NCBI GenBank assembly: GCA_012269595.1
Contig: JAAXJX010000050.1
Location: 1-63,185, forward strand
Origin: Planctomycetia bacterium
Lineage (GTDB): Bacteria > Planctomycetota > UBA8108 > UBA1146
DNA: 63,185 nucleotides
Direction: 5' to 3'
In this document: positions 17,559 through 26,895 of the stretch, piece by piece
Layout: every line of letters starts with the position of its first letter
How positions within the stretch are numbered: position 1 is the first letter of the stretch
Translations under genes and position numbers: made by a program
Notes under the pieces: generated by a model
Told to the model about the DNA's origin: nothing
Database searches by the model: none
The model's input: only the letters and a program-made list of their open reading frames with translations

Positions 17559-18381
17559 AGAGATCCTGACCAGTCTTCAAAACCCGCGAATCAAGACACT
17601 GGTACGCTTGCGCGATCGCAGGGATCGCGATCGCGAAGGCCAATTCGTGATCGAGGGATTTCGTGAAATCTCCCGGGCGGTGGAAGCCCGACTGCCCATC
17701 GAGGAGATATTTACTTGTCCTGAACTGTATCTGGGGAGCAGTGAGGCAGAGCTGATTGAAACCGCGAAGGAGCGTTGCGGGGCGGAAGTCTGGCACGTCA
17801 GCAGAGACGTTTTTCAAAAGGTTTCCTATCGCGATCGTCCCGATGGCCTGATTGCACGGGCACCCAAACCGGATTGGGGGTTAGGGCGCTGGGATTCGCT
17901 TTTGGAGGAGAACGGTTCAGACCAGCCGCAGATCTTCATCGTTGCTCAATCTATCGAGAAGCCTGGAAATCTCGGAACCTTGTTGAGAACAGCAGATGCT
18001 GCCGCAGTGACTGGATTGATGGTCGTCGATCGCTGCACCGACCTTTTCAATCCAAATGTGGTGCGTGCCAGCGTGGGGACTCTCTTTACGGTTCCGGTGG
18101 TGGAGTGCTCCAGCGAAGAAGGCATCGGCTGGTTCAGGGACAAGGGAGTACAGCTGGTAGCGACTTCACCCGATGCAGAAAAGGTTTACACGGAGACGGA
18201 TCTCTCCGGTTCGATTGCGATCGTCATGGGCAGTGAGCAGTACGGTCTGGATGAGCGCTGGCTGTCCCACACCGATTTACAGGTATCGATCCCCATGGCA
18301 GGGAGTGCCGATTCCCTGAATGTGGCGATGGCGACTGCGATCGTTCTCTTTGAATCTCTGCGACAGAGATCGGCTCACTGA
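17548..18381 (+). CDS. SpoU/TrmH-family RNA 2'-O-methyltransferase
   Basis: 277 residues. An N-terminal L30e-like substrate-binding domain (IKTLVRLRDRRDRDREGQF) precedes the knotted SPOUT domain with its three motifs: EKPGNLGTLLRTADA, VMGSEQYGLDERW and IPMAGSADSLNVAMA. It transfers methyl from S-adenosylmethionine to a 2'-hydroxyl, probably in 23S rRNA (RlmB/TsnR-like). The start is GTG at 17548, chosen because AAGGGAG lies 7 bases upstream and the N terminus then matches the family; it is translationally coupled to the nitroreductase. Its stop abuts the stop of the convergent amidase gene with no gap. Confidence 0.9.
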   Translation: MNPEEILTSLQNPRIKTLVRLRDRRDRDREGQFVIEGFREISRAVEARLPIEEIFTCPELYLGSSEAELIETAKERCGAEVWHVSRDVFQKVSYRDRPDGLIARAPKPDWGLGRWDSLLEENGSDQPQIFIVAQSIEKPGNLGTLLRTADAAAVTGLMVVDRCTDLFNPNVVRASVGTLFTVPVVECSSEEGIGWFRDKGVQLVATSPDAEKVYTETDLSGSIAIVMGSEQYGLDERWLSHTDLQVSIPMAGSADSLNVAMATAIVLFESLRQRSAH

Positions 18382-19374
18382 TCAGTCGAGATTCGATCCT
18401 GTCAAATCAGCATCTTGCAGTGTTGCTTCGATGCGATCCCAATCGAAAGCAGGTCCAGGGTCCACCTTGTGGGATCCCACATGCCAATGGCCGACGATTC
18501 CTGCCACCGGTTGCCCCGGAGTTTCATCTCTTAACTCAGACTCAACCAGGCCTGAACTGGATCTCGGAACCACAGGGCGAATACTGGGCAGGGCCATGCA
18601 AAGAGTGACCAGAAGTTTTTCGAGGGCCACATATTGGGCTTCGGTGAAATCTCGCTGATACAGATTTTGCTGATGAATTTCTCCGGTGAACAAATCCTGG
18701 CGGGAGGGATAGGGGTAGGCTCCCTCTGCCGAGGTTCCTTCCAGAGATGAAGCCTTGAGTCTCATTCCGAGAGAGCTTTGCTCGTAATGCCGGTCCGCAT
18801 CTTCTGCGTCGGGAAACGCGCCGAAGTGGGCGATTTCAATGCCTATGGAGCGATCATTGGCGGTCCCGGCATGCCATGCTCTCTCCTTGACGTCGAGGGT
18901 TTGATAGATGGTTCCGTCCACATCGAGAAGGAAGTGGCACGAGAGCCCTCTCAGGTCATGAAGGACGTGGAAACAGCGGCTGGAAGAACCACAGGCGTCA
19001 TAATGGACAACGACCGTATCGATGACTTCTTTCAGATCTTCAGGAGCGCAGCCCTCAGACTGGATTCGCTCCGCCCAGCCGGGGGGGCCATTTCTTCTCA
19101 GGCTTCCAAAACGTAACAACCGATCAGGGCGATCCCGCGGTGGGCCGATGTCTTGTTGGTCATGTCTGTGCCCCCGATAAGCGTCATAGCCACCTTTATC
19201 GGTCCATAAGACCACTTTGGTGGTCGTGTGAAAGCGCTCGCCGGCAATCACAATTTCGTCGCCAATAGATTCAGAACGGTCTCCAGGAAGGATTTTGCAG
19301 CCCGACAATAAGACCAAAACTGCCAAAACCCCAAGAATATATACAGGTTTGTTTGTTTTTACAAAATTGAGCAA
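18382..19374 (-). CDS. Lipoprotein N-acetylmuramoyl-L-alanine amidase
   Basis: 330 residues. A lipoprotein signal ends in LLSGC with C26 as lipidation site. The Amidase_2 (AmpD/PGRP-like) domain follows from about residue 125: VVVHYDACG supplies the first zinc histidine, WHAGTANDRSIGIEIAH is the family core, and GHWHVGSHKVDPGPAFDW gives the second zinc-binding region. It cleaves the bond between MurNAc and L-Ala, so it acts on peptidoglycan at a periplasm-facing membrane, in recycling or division. The start is a TTG with AAGGGGGAATA immediately upstream; no ATG fits. Divergent from the winged-helix gene. Confidence 0.88.
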   Translation of the reverse strand: MLNFVKTNKPVYILGVLAVLVLLSGCKILPGDRSESIGDEIVIAGERFHTTTKVVLWTDKGGYDAYRGHRHDQQDIGPPRDRPDRLLRFGSLRRNGPPGWAERIQSEGCAPEDLKEVIDTVVVHYDACGSSSRCFHVLHDLRGLSCHFLLDVDGTIYQTLDVKERAWHAGTANDRSIGIEIAHFGAFPDAEDADRHYEQSSLGMRLKASSLEGTSAEGAYPYPSRQDLFTGEIHQQNLYQRDFTEAQYVALEKLLVTLCMALPSIRPVVPRSSSGLVESELRDETPGQPVAGIVGHWHVGSHKVDPGPAFDWDRIEATLQDADLTGSNLD

Positions 19375-19432
19375 TATTCCCCCTTGTTAGTACTCAAACT
19401 GTGTGCAAGTATAGGACAGATATGACTAATGT

Positions 19433-19646
19433 CACTCCTCATATTTAGGAGTGCTTCGTAGAGAATCCTCTCTTCTTGAGAGGTGAGATATTGTCGGATT
19501 TCTGCGTAAGACCCTATTAGCCAAATGGTTCTTCAGTGGGGTTAAACGCTGATTTTATTAAAAACGGTCAAGTTTGGTGTGTTCGGGTGAGATCCCCGAG
19601 GGAGTTAGAGGTTCCCGGATCCGGGCAGAAGTCATGGTACTTCTGC
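19433..19646 (+). promoter_or_regulatory. Structured 5' leader of the winged-helix gene
   Basis: The gene-poor stretch 19375-19697 (323 bases) holds at least three perfect hairpins: CACTCCT/AGGAGTG (19433-19439, 19447-19453), CCTCTC/GAGAGG (19467-19472, 19478-19483) and GCAGAAGT/ACTTCTGC (19625-19632, 19639-19646). A further GCGT...ACGC pairing may enclose inner stems around 19500-19550. No known riboswitch consensus was recognised. It could be a cis-regulatory leader or a small RNA; it also contains the divergent promoters. Confidence 0.4.
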
Positions 19647-19703
19647 GACGGCCCAGCCCTACACCTGCTGTCATTTTTCAGGGAAGAGGAAAAGACCGTG
19701 AAC

Positions 19704-20159
19704 ATGGAGATTGAAATGAACAGTCTCGGCAGACTCGATGTTGAAGCCCTCAAGCAACTCGTTGCCTTGAAGGAGAACAGCGGAAAGTTGAATCGCCTGG
19801 AGACGAAACGGCAGAGACTCAAGGATGAATTGGATCGGGTGGAAGACCAGATTCGCGAATTTTTGAGTGAGTATCCAGAGGTTCAGGGGTATTTGGCCAG
19901 CACCAGCGGGTCGATGCGCCGATTGACTCCTTCGGGCCGTCGTCCCCGTGGTTGGATTCGATCACAGGTCGAAGAAATTCTTGGAGCTTCGGAATCTCCG
20001 CTGACCCCTGCAGAGGTTCGCGATGAGATTGCCCGTCGACACCCTGAAGAGGCCACCAAGAACCTTTATCTGGCGGTCTTCCAGCATCTTCGTCGTCATG
20101 ACGAATTTGAGCAGGATATGTCTGGTCGCTGGAAGATGAAATCCCCTGAGACAGCCTGA
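19704..20159 (+). CDS. Coiled-coil plus winged-helix protein
   Basis: 151 residues from the ATG at 19704; a GTG at 19698 has better spacing to GAGGAAAAG and is a fair alternative. Residues about 12-55 are a charged coiled coil (KLNRLETKRQRLKDELDRVE). The C-terminal part from about residue 90 (WIRSQVEEILGASESPLTPA...ATKNLYLAVFQHLRRHDEF) has the look of a winged-helix/HARE-HTH domain ending in a beta wing (RWKMKS). It may bind DNA as a dimer. The in-frame extension to 19536 runs through the structured leader and is probably untranslated. Monocistronic, with its own terminator. Confidence 0.7.
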   Translation: MEIEMNSLGRLDVEALKQLVALKENSGKLNRLETKRQRLKDELDRVEDQIREFLSEYPEVQGYLASTSGSMRRLTPSGRRPRGWIRSQVEEILGASESPLTPAEVRDEIARRHPEEATKNLYLAVFQHLRRHDEFEQDMSGRWKMKSPETA

Positions 20160-20177
20160 TTGTTTGACAGTTCTTGG

Positions 20178-20217
20178 AATGCCCGCTGTATCCACGGATG
20201 CAGCGGGCATTTTTTGT
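20178..20217 (+). terminator. Rho-independent terminator after the winged-helix gene
   Basis: An 11-bp stem (AATGCCCGCTG, 20178-20188, with 20201-20211) extends inward through ATCC/GGAT and is followed by TTTTTTG. Confidence 0.9.
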
Positions 20218-20334
20218 TATCACTTCCCGCCTGCCAAATCTGGCCTGATCCCTGGCCCGTCGTTGTGATCCACTTCCGAATCTTGACGACGGGGTGATAC
20301 ACTTTCAGCAGGAATGACCCAGAAGAGGTGACAC

Positions 20335-21054
20335 ATGAATGCAGAGAATCATGAGGGACAGAATGCCAGCCTGGCAAATGACGGTTCCAGCAAAGGGCTG
20401 TCTACTTCCTGTTGCTGTGGATCTGTTCTCAAAAGTGCCTTGGTGATCGTCGCCCTGTCCTCTTTTCTGGCATTGACGACCAACGCCCTGAGGTCATCCG
20501 GATCCATCGATCTTTCCAGAAACTACTTCCGTACCTTGCAGGCACCGGTAAATCCGGTGCAGGAACAGGATTCGAACGGGAGTAACTCTGAGATCAACTC
20601 TGCAGGAAATACCGGAGAAAACATTTCTGATCAGGACACCACTTCCGGCCAGGAGGAAGCCCAGCCCGATGATGGAATCCAGAGGCTCACTTTCGAAGAT
20701 GTGCATGATCACTTCATGACCGCCGAAGAAATGGTCGGCATGGGGGAATCCATCGTTGCTTTTGTGGATGCGAGGGTGCGTGATCAATATGAGGAGGGTC
20801 ATATTCCGGGAGCGCTCTGGCTCTATCATTACGAGTCGGGAGACCTGATTGATGCCTTGCGTCCCCAGTTGGAGATGGCTTTCTTCATCATCGTCTACTG
20901 CAACGGTGGGGATTGTGAAGACAGTTTGTATCTGGCAGCGGATCTGGGTTCACTCTACGGATTGCCACCGGAAAACATCTATGTCTATGAAGGTGGGCTC
21001 AACGAGTGGAAAGAGCGGGAAATGCCCGTCGTCACTGGATCGGAGGCTCGCTGA
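20335..21054 (+). CDS. Membrane-anchored rhodanese-domain protein
   Basis: 239 residues. A short N terminus with a CCC cluster (26-28) leads into one membrane segment (about 31-50), a Ser/Gln/Asp-rich linker (70-115), then a rhodanese domain (about 118-235): FVDARVRDQYEEGHIPGA, active-site loop C189-NGGDCEDS, and VYEGGLNEWKEREMPVV. Rhodaneses carry sulfane sulfur on the loop cysteine; here the domain would face the periplasm. The stop overlaps the start of the MauE-like gene (TGATG), so the two proteins are probably made together and work as a membrane redox or sulfur-handling pair. Confidence 0.88.
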   Translation: MNAENHEGQNASLANDGSSKGLSTSCCCGSVLKSALVIVALSSFLALTTNALRSSGSIDLSRNYFRTLQAPVNPVQEQDSNGSNSEINSAGNTGENISDQDTTSGQEEAQPDDGIQRLTFEDVHDHFMTAEEMVGMGESIVAFVDARVRDQYEEGHIPGALWLYHYESGDLIDALRPQLEMAFFIIVYCNGGDCEDSLYLAADLGSLYGLPPENIYVYEGGLNEWKEREMPVVTGSEAR

Positions 21055-21545
21055 TGGATGCCTTGAAGCGTTTGGATGCCACAGGAATCCCGCTGTTGCT
21101 TGCTCGAATCGTGGTCGGGTTTGTCTTTCTTTCCTACGGGATTGAAAAGGTCTCGGACCCCCTCACCTTTCTCAAAAGCATCAAGAACTATGATTTGCTG
21201 CCTTTGGAGCCGACCTGGTTCATCAACAGCATTGCCGTCATTTTGCCATTCACCGAGATCGTTTGTGGCCTCGCATTGTTGTCGGGGATCGGCTTGAGAG
21301 CAGGCGGAGCCATCACTTCACTGATGTTGATGGCTTTTACTCCCGCAGTCTATTTGCTGGGCAGCAGTCTCGTTGGCACGACTGCCGAGTTTGATTCGCT
21401 TTGCAATGTGGTGGCCGATTGTGGTTGCGGATCCGGTGCGATTCCCATCTGCAACAAGCTTATGGAAAATTGCGGGATGCTGATTCTGTCACTTTGGGCA
21501 ACCTTCAGCATGTCGGGCAAATTTCGCGGCGGTTTGAGTACCTGA
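21054..21545 (+). CDS. DoxX/MauE-like membrane protein with Cys cluster
   Basis: 163 residues with four membrane segments of the DoxX/MauE type (LLLARIVVGFVFLSYGIEKV). A cysteine-rich segment, C117, C123, C125, C133 and C140 (LCNVVADCGCGSGAIPIC), lies between segments 3 and 4. MauE-family proteins take part in disulfide chemistry of periplasmic proteins. Start ATG at 21054 overlaps the rhodanese stop; an in-frame upstream ATG at 21006 lies inside that gene and is not supported. Partnership with the rhodanese suggests electron or sulfur relay across the membrane; this is inference. Confidence 0.82.
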   Translation: MDALKRLDATGIPLLLARIVVGFVFLSYGIEKVSDPLTFLKSIKNYDLLPLEPTWFINSIAVILPFTEIVCGLALLSGIGLRAGGAITSLMLMAFTPAVYLLGSSLVGTTAEFDSLCNVVADCGCGSGAIPICNKLMENCGMLILSLWATFSMSGKFRGGLST

Positions 21546-21572
21546 TAATCAGGTGGAAGAGTGGTTCGCCCT

Positions 21573-22676
21573 TCACTCTTTCTCAAGAAGTCGTTGGATC
21601 GTTGCCTCGAGCAGTCCTTCGCCACCGGCACCGACTCGTACCCATGCGATGTCGCCCTTTTTGTCGATAAGGACCACCATGGGGATGCCTCCGACCCGGT
21701 AGGAATCGAATCCCTGTTTACCCGTGACCACGTAGGGGTACTCGACGCCGAAGCGCCGACGGAACTCGAGCAGGTGTTGCAGGAATGCGTCCCGCGTCAT
21801 GCCTCGCACTGTTTGGCCCCGCTGCTTGTTGTCCTTCTCTGGCAACCAGCCCTGTGCATAGGGCTTGGTTACACCGAGTATCTGCAATCCCTTGTCGGCC
21901 CAGTGTTTCTGGATCTCGTCCAACCCCGGCATCAGCATGCGGCAGGGCCCGCACCAGGTGGCCCAGAAATCGAGAAGGATCACTTTTCCCTTCATCGATT
22001 GCAGGCTCTGTTTTTTACCACCAAACCAGGTGGTGGTGCCGAGACTGGGAGCTTTCTTGCCGAGCAGTGCCAATCGCACCGCCGAGTTTCTGCGCGCTCG
22101 AGCCTCGTCACCGTGGTTGTTGAGATCGTCGGTGAGACGACTCCAGGCACGCTTGGCGGGAAGCACTTCACCGAGGGCCGCTTTCAGATCTCCATTGAGT
22201 AGCCACGCTTCGCGAATCTCAACACTGCCCGGGCTGAGATAGGGAATTCCTTTGTCGAGGACTGCGAGAGCATCTTCGATCTGACCCAATTCCGAATAGG
22301 ACTGGGACAGGGGAAGAATCGCCCGGGTGGCAATCTTCCTTTGCGGTTCTTCTCCTGCGAGATTTTCATCGATGATGGTTTTGAGAACTTCAACCGCTTT
22401 CGGGAATCTCTGGTTCAACTGGTGGTCTTGACCGATCACTCTCTGGCAACCGAGGCGCAGGAGAGCATGCTCTTCACCGGGGATCAGAGTTGAGATGTCT
22501 TGATCACCAACGACCTTGAGCAAATTTCGGCGGTGACGCATGACTCCCGAGAGATCCCCTTTGTCTTCAGCCTGAATCAGGGAGTCGTAATGCCTGGTGA
22601 TTTCCTCAACAGGGCCGACAGAAGAAGGTTGAGGTGACAGAGTCAAAATCATCAATGTGACGAGCAGTGTATTCAC
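21573..22676 (-). CDS. Exported TlpA/ResA-like thioredoxin protein
   Basis: 367 residues from a GTG start preceded by GGAGGA; the longer open frame to 22928 overlaps the divergent gene's promoter and is not used. A signal peptide ([19 protein letters not shown]) is followed by a helical, TPR-like region (about 22-200) and a TlpA/ResA thioredoxin domain (206-367) with W241-C-G-P-C245 and cis-Pro P332 ([10 protein letters not shown]). It probably reduces disulfides in the periplasm, for example during cytochrome c assembly. It converges with the MauE-like gene 27 bases away. Confidence 0.87.
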   Translation of the reverse strand: MNTLLVTLMILTLSPQPSSVGPVEEITRHYDSLIQAEDKGDLSGVMRHRRNLLKVVGDQDISTLIPGEEHALLRLGCQRVIGQDHQLNQRFPKAVEVLKTIIDENLAGEEPQRKIATRAILPLSQSYSELGQIEDALAVLDKGIPYLSPGSVEIREAWLLNGDLKAALGEVLPAKRAWSRLTDDLNNHGDEARARRNSAVRLALLGKKAPSLGTTTWFGGKKQSLQSMKGKVILLDFWATWCGPCRMLMPGLDEIQKHWADKGLQILGVTKPYAQGWLPEKDNKQRGQTVRGMTRDAFLQHLLEFRRRFGVEYPYVVTGKQGFDSYRVGGIPMVVLIDKKGDIAWVRVGAGGEGLLEATIQRLLEKE

Positions 22677-22811
22677 AGATCCTCCGCTGACAGTGATTCT
22701 TGTGTCCCTATCATAGAATTTTTGCGAGTCATTTGTCGATATCACTGTGAATTCCCTGAATACTTCTGTGAGCGGTTCATTTTCAGAGAGTTGGGCAGAC
22801 GAGGAGGAGTG

Positions 22812-23888
22812 ATGGTGAAAACGGTTCTGGTGGTCGGATGGTTCGCGCTGTTGGGTTCTTTCCCTCAGCAACCGCTGCCAAATTTTGACGATCCGGCAAA
22901 AAAACCTCAGGTTTCCAAGGAACACCAACGTCTGGCTCTGGAGCAGGGGCTCTACCGCTGGAGGGGGAAACTTGATTACACTTTTGGTCGGGTTGACCCA
23001 CTGACTGGAGAGAAAGGGCCCAAGTTCATTTCTCTGCAGGGAGAATCAACTTCACAGATGATCCTGGGTGAGCAGTTCCTGCTCACTCGGACCCTGACTC
23101 AGGGGAAGAAAACTCCTGAATACCAGATCCGGGGTTACCGCAGCGATTTGAAACAGTACTTCGTCATCGTGATGGAGGGGTTGCGGACCCCTTTTTCCTA
23201 CCGTTCCGGGAAGGAAGAGAAGGGGGAGAGAACCCTGAAGGATCCCTCAGGGTATGTGACCGAGGTCACCCGCTTTGATGCGGATGACCAAAGCAGTGAG
23301 AGCGAAATATTTCTGGGAGAGGCAAAAACGCCCTTCCTTACCCTGAGTTCCGAACCGAAAAAAGGCAGGGCTGCCAATCTTTGGGCGGATCTGATGGCTG
23401 CGAGACCGATTCCGAAGGTGGTCAATACATCCGACGATCGCGATGACCCTGCAGAAAACTATTCTCCTGAGCATCAGCTTTTTCACAAGTTTGCCGGAGA
23501 CATGACAGCAGAGTCGGAAGAAATTTTGCCACGGGCGGGAAGAATCATCTGTGACGGTCGTTTTCTGGCTCTTGTCAACGTTTCAGATATCAAGAAAAAG
23601 AGCGTTTCCAGTCTCACCCTGATCGGATTCGACAGCACCAGAGGGGCTTTCCAAATGTTCGTACTCCACGACAAGAGTCCGAACCCGGAATATTACGAGG
23701 GCGACTTCGATGGTGTGACCCTGACCTTTCGTAATCCCTTCGCAGGTGAGGGCAAGGCAGACCAACCGGTACTGATCTACAACTTTGCCGCCAGAGGGCC
23801 CGGTTTCACGGAGACTGATTTGCGCACCGAAGAGGGAATAAAGGCGCAGCCGGTTCTCTTTAAACCGAGTCGCAATTTCCGCAGATAG
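22812..23888 (+). CDS. Exported protein with two DUF1579-like halves
   Basis: 358 residues with a signal peptide ([16 protein letters not shown]). Two regions resemble each other and DUF1579: [20 protein letters not shown] (from about residue 37) and [19 protein letters not shown] (from about 220), each followed by a lipocalin-like run of beta strands ending in a [12 protein letters not shown] or [12 protein letters not shown] segment. Ligand and role are unknown. GAGGAGG precedes the ATG at 22812. Divergent from the TlpA-like gene over 135 bases, which suggests but does not prove a related function. Confidence 0.7.
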   Translation: MVKTVLVVGWFALLGSFPQQPLPNFDDPAKKPQVSKEHQRLALEQGLYRWRGKLDYTFGRVDPLTGEKGPKFISLQGESTSQMILGEQFLLTRTLTQGKKTPEYQIRGYRSDLKQYFVIVMEGLRTPFSYRSGKEEKGERTLKDPSGYVTEVTRFDADDQSSESEIFLGEAKTPFLTLSSEPKKGRAANLWADLMAARPIPKVVNTSDDRDDPAENYSPEHQLFHKFAGDMTAESEEILPRAGRIICDGRFLALVNVSDIKKKSVSSLTLIGFDSTRGAFQMFVLHDKSPNPEYYEGDFDGVTLTFRNPFAGEGKADQPVLIYNFAARGPGFTETDLRTEEGIKAQPVLFKPSRNFRR

Positions 23889-23904
23889 TCATCCGCAGCA
23901 GTTC

Positions 23905-23943
23905 AAAAAACAGGCCCGCACTCCCCAAGGGTGTGCGGGCCTG
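23905..23943 (-). terminator. Terminator between katG and the DUF1579-like gene
   Basis: An 11-bp perfect stem (CAGGCCCGCAC, 23911-23921, with 23933-23943). Read on the minus strand it is followed by TTTTTT (23910-23905), so it ends katG. On the plus strand the tail is only CTCCGTTTTA, so it may act weakly there too. Confidence 0.88.
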
Positions 23944-23968
23944 CTCCGTTTTATGATCGATAACGATC

Positions 23969-26164
23969 TCAGGAGAGATCGAAGCGATCTGCATTCATGA
24001 CCTTGTTCCAGGCGCTGACGAAGTCGGCGACAAACTGATTTGCCCCGTCGTCGGAGGCGTAGACCTCGGAGATGGCACGCAACTGGGAATTGGATCCGAA
24101 GACCAGGTCCACTGCGGAGGCGCGCCACTTCGGCTCGCCACTGTTGCGATCGCTGCCCTCGTAGAGGTGCTCGCAGCGCTCGGAGACCTGCCACTTCGTT
24201 CCCACGTCGAGCAGGTTGACGAAGAAGTCGTTGCTCAGGACACCCGGGCGATCAGTGAAGACACCGAACTCGGTATGGCCGGTGTTGGCATTGAGTGCTC
24301 TCAGTCCACCGACGAGGACGGTCATCTCCGGTGCACTCAGGCCGAGCATTTGCGCACGGTCCACCAGCAACTCTTCCGAGGAACGGGTGCATGCTGCGGA
24401 GTAGTAGTTACGGAAGCCATCTGCTTGCGGCTCCAGCACAGCGAAGGAATCCACATCGGTGTGCTCGGCAGTGGCATCGGTACGGCCCGGAGTGAAGGGG
24501 ACGTTGACGGTGTGTCCGCCGGCAGCTGCGGCTGCTTCGACTGCGGCACAGCCGGCGAGAACGATCATGTCCGCCGTGGAGATCTGCTTGCCACCGGAGT
24601 GGGCATTGTTGAACTCACCGCGAATGCCTTCGAGGGACTCGAGGACCTCTGCCAGCTGTGACGGGTTGTTCGCTTCCCAGTACTTCTGCGGAGCCAACTG
24701 GATGCGGGCGCCGTTGGCACCTCCACGATTGTCGGTTCCACGGAAGGTGGAGGCGGAGGCCCATGCGGTGGCGACCAGCTTTTCACCGGCGATACCGGAG
24801 GCGTTGACCTTGGCCTTGAGTGCGGCCACGTCGTCATCGTTGATCAGCTCGTGATCGACGGCGGGAACCGGGTCCTGCCAGATCAGGGCTTCGGCCGGAA
24901 CCTGAGCACCGTAGCAACGGCTGATGGGACCCATGTCGCGGTGGGTCAACTTGTACCAGGCGCGGGCAAAGGCGTCGGCGAACTGGTCCGGGTTCTCGAG
25001 GAAGTTCTTCGAGATGGGTCCGTAAGCCTGATCCTCACGCAGGGCGAGGTCGGTGGTGAACATCACTGGAGCATGACGCTTGCTGGAATCATGGGCATCC
25101 GGCACGGTGCCATCGGCGGCCGCATCCGTGGGGATCCACTGGGTAGCACCGGCGGGGCTCTTCGTCTGCTTCCACTCGTAACCAAAAAGGTTCTCGAAGT
25201 AGTTGTTGTCCCACTGAACCGGGTTGGTGGTCCAGGCACCTTCGAGTCCGCTGGTGATGGCGTCGCCACCTTTTCCGCTGCCGTAGCTGCTCATCCAGCC
25301 CATACCCATATTCTCGGTCGGTGCGCCTTCCGGCTCAGGACCGACATGGGAATCGGGTGCGGCACCGTGGGCCTTACCGAAGGTGTGGCCACCGGCGATC
25401 AGGGCGACAGTTTCCTCGTCGTTCATCGCCATGCGGCCGAAGGTCTCACGGATATCCCTGGCGGCAGCGATGGGGTTCGGATTGCCGTTGGGGCCTTCCG
25501 GGTTGACGTAGATCAGACCCATCTGCACGGCACCGAGGTGACCTTCCAGTTCACGGTCGCCACTGTAGCGCTCGTCAGCGAGCCACTCTGTCTCGGATCC
25601 CCAGTAGATGTCGTCTTCCGGCTCGAAGACATCCTGACGGCCTCCGGAGAAACCGAAGGTCTTGAAGCCCATCGACTCGAGGGCGCAGTTGCCGGTGTAG
25701 ACCATCAGGTCCGCCCAGGACAGGCTGCGACCGTACTTCTTCTTCACGGGCCAAAGCAGCATGCGCGCCTTGTCGAGGTTGGCATTGTCGGGCCAGCTGT
25801 TGAGGGGAGCGAAACGCAGGGTTCCGGCTCCTGCACCACCACGGCCATCGCCGATGCGGTAGGTGCCAGCGCTGTGCCACGCCATGCGGATGAAGAGCGG
25901 TCCATAATGCCCGTAGTCGGCGGGCCACCACTCCTGGGAAGTGGTCATGACCTCATCGATGTCCTTGCGCAATTCTTCAAGGTCGACGTTTTTGAACTCT
26001 TCGACGTAATTGAAGGTGTCGTTCATCGGACTCACCTGAGGTGCATTCTGGTTGAGCACCTTGAGGTTGAGTTGATTGGGCCACCAACGCTGGTTGGCAC
26101 TGGTGCTGGCAGCGAGGTGCTGCTGCGGGCCACCCATGGCGGGGCACTTGCTGATATCGCTCAT
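23969..26164 (-). CDS. katG: Catalase-peroxidase
   Basis: 731 residues, full length, two-domain class I heme peroxidase that removes hydrogen peroxide. Distal site R93, W96, H97; proximal heme ligand H260 in [10 protein letters not shown]; and the Met-Tyr-Trp adduct partners W96, Y219 and M245, needed for catalase activity, are all in place at offsets of 10-11 from Mycobacterium tuberculosis KatG. No signal peptide, so cytoplasmic. CAGGAG precedes the ATG. The coding strand is strongly biased in codon use, which fits high expression. Divergent from the SRPBCC gene across 230 bases; no OxyR or PerR box was recognised there. Confidence 0.97.
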   Translation of the reverse strand: MSDISKCPAMGGPQQHLAASTSANQRWWPNQLNLKVLNQNAPQVSPMNDTFNYVEEFKNVDLEELRKDIDEVMTTSQEWWPADYGHYGPLFIRMAWHSAGTYRIGDGRGGAGAGTLRFAPLNSWPDNANLDKARMLLWPVKKKYGRSLSWADLMVYTGNCALESMGFKTFGFSGGRQDVFEPEDDIYWGSETEWLADERYSGDRELEGHLGAVQMGLIYVNPEGPNGNPNPIAAARDIRETFGRMAMNDEETVALIAGGHTFGKAHGAAPDSHVGPEPEGAPTENMGMGWMSSYGSGKGGDAITSGLEGAWTTNPVQWDNNYFENLFGYEWKQTKSPAGATQWIPTDAAADGTVPDAHDSSKRHAPVMFTTDLALREDQAYGPISKNFLENPDQFADAFARAWYKLTHRDMGPISRCYGAQVPAEALIWQDPVPAVDHELINDDDVAALKAKVNASGIAGEKLVATAWASASTFRGTDNRGGANGARIQLAPQKYWEANNPSQLAEVLESLEGIRGEFNNAHSGGKQISTADMIVLAGCAAVEAAAAAGGHTVNVPFTPGRTDATAEHTDVDSFAVLEPQADGFRNYYSAACTRSSEELLVDRAQMLGLSAPEMTVLVGGLRALNANTGHTEFGVFTDRPGVLSNDFFVNLLDVGTKWQVSERCEHLYEGSDRNSGEPKWRASAVDLVFGSNSQLRAISEVYASDDGANQFVADFVSAWNKVMNADRFDLS

Positions 26165-26394
26165 TGAAACTCCTGTCTGTCACTGAAGATTTTCGCATTC
26201 AAAGGTTCTTGCGAATCTGCGCAAAAGGACGCATTGATCGCAAAAAGCCGGTGTTGCGGGTGGAAGGACGCACCCTCGACACAGGTGCTGTATGCTACAA
26301 GCAGGGAGTCAAAGCAGACAACCGATTTTCCAGTGGACTTCCCGCTCCAAATCTCACTTTAAGGGTGCGGGATGGGTACTTAGGAGAGACAGCC

Positions 26395-26853
26395 ATGGAG
26401 TCTTCCGTCAGCGTTGATATCAACAGGCCTTTGCCCGAGGTGTTCCGTTATACCAATGAAAATGTGAGTGACTGGAGTATCACAGTTGTCGAGAACGAGG
26501 TACTCGAGGAAACCCCTGAAAAAGTAGGGTCCCGATTCAGAATGCTGACCCAGGACAGGGGACGGCAGATGGAGATGACGGGGGAGGTGATCCGCTACGA
26601 GGAAAACCGCTTGAGTGAGGTTTTCCTGGTGGGACAGGGTTTCGAGATTTCCGCATTCTACATCTTTGAGGATCTGGGAAATGGCGTGACCCGGGTGACC
26701 GAAACCGCCACAGTCCATCCCAAGGGAGTCACAAAAATCTTCTTTTTTCTCTTCGGCTGGCTCATGAAAAAATCCAGCTGTGAGGCACTTCAGAATGAAT
26801 TGGATAGCCTCAAGGAAAAACTGGAATCGGGTGCGGGTGCGATGGCCTCCTGA
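26395..26853 (+). CDS. SRPBCC-fold (polyketide cyclase/dehydrase-like) protein
   Basis: 152 residues. The start SVSVDINRPLPEVFRYTNE and the strand pattern that follows fit the SRPBCC/START-like hydrophobic-cavity fold; a hydrophobic FFFLFGWLM segment lies near the C-terminal helix. Ligand unknown. AGGAGAG precedes the ATG at 26395; a longer in-frame reading back to 26164 covers the katG promoter region and is not supported. The probable selenoprotein gene starts 42 bases downstream on the same strand. Confidence 0.8.
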   Translation: MESSVSVDINRPLPEVFRYTNENVSDWSITVVENEVLEETPEKVGSRFRMLTQDRGRQMEMTGEVIRYEENRLSEVFLVGQGFEISAFYIFEDLGNGVTRVTETATVHPKGVTKIFFFLFGWLMKKSSCEALQNELDSLKEKLESGAGAMAS

Positions 26854-26895
26854 AAACGGAGATGAGAAAAATGAACCGACCTTAAGGAGCAGATA

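Noticed and set aside
24851..26167. 438-codon plus-strand open frame inside katG
   Set aside because: Exact antisense of katG, caused by its strong codon bias; translation is Gly/Val-rich without domains.
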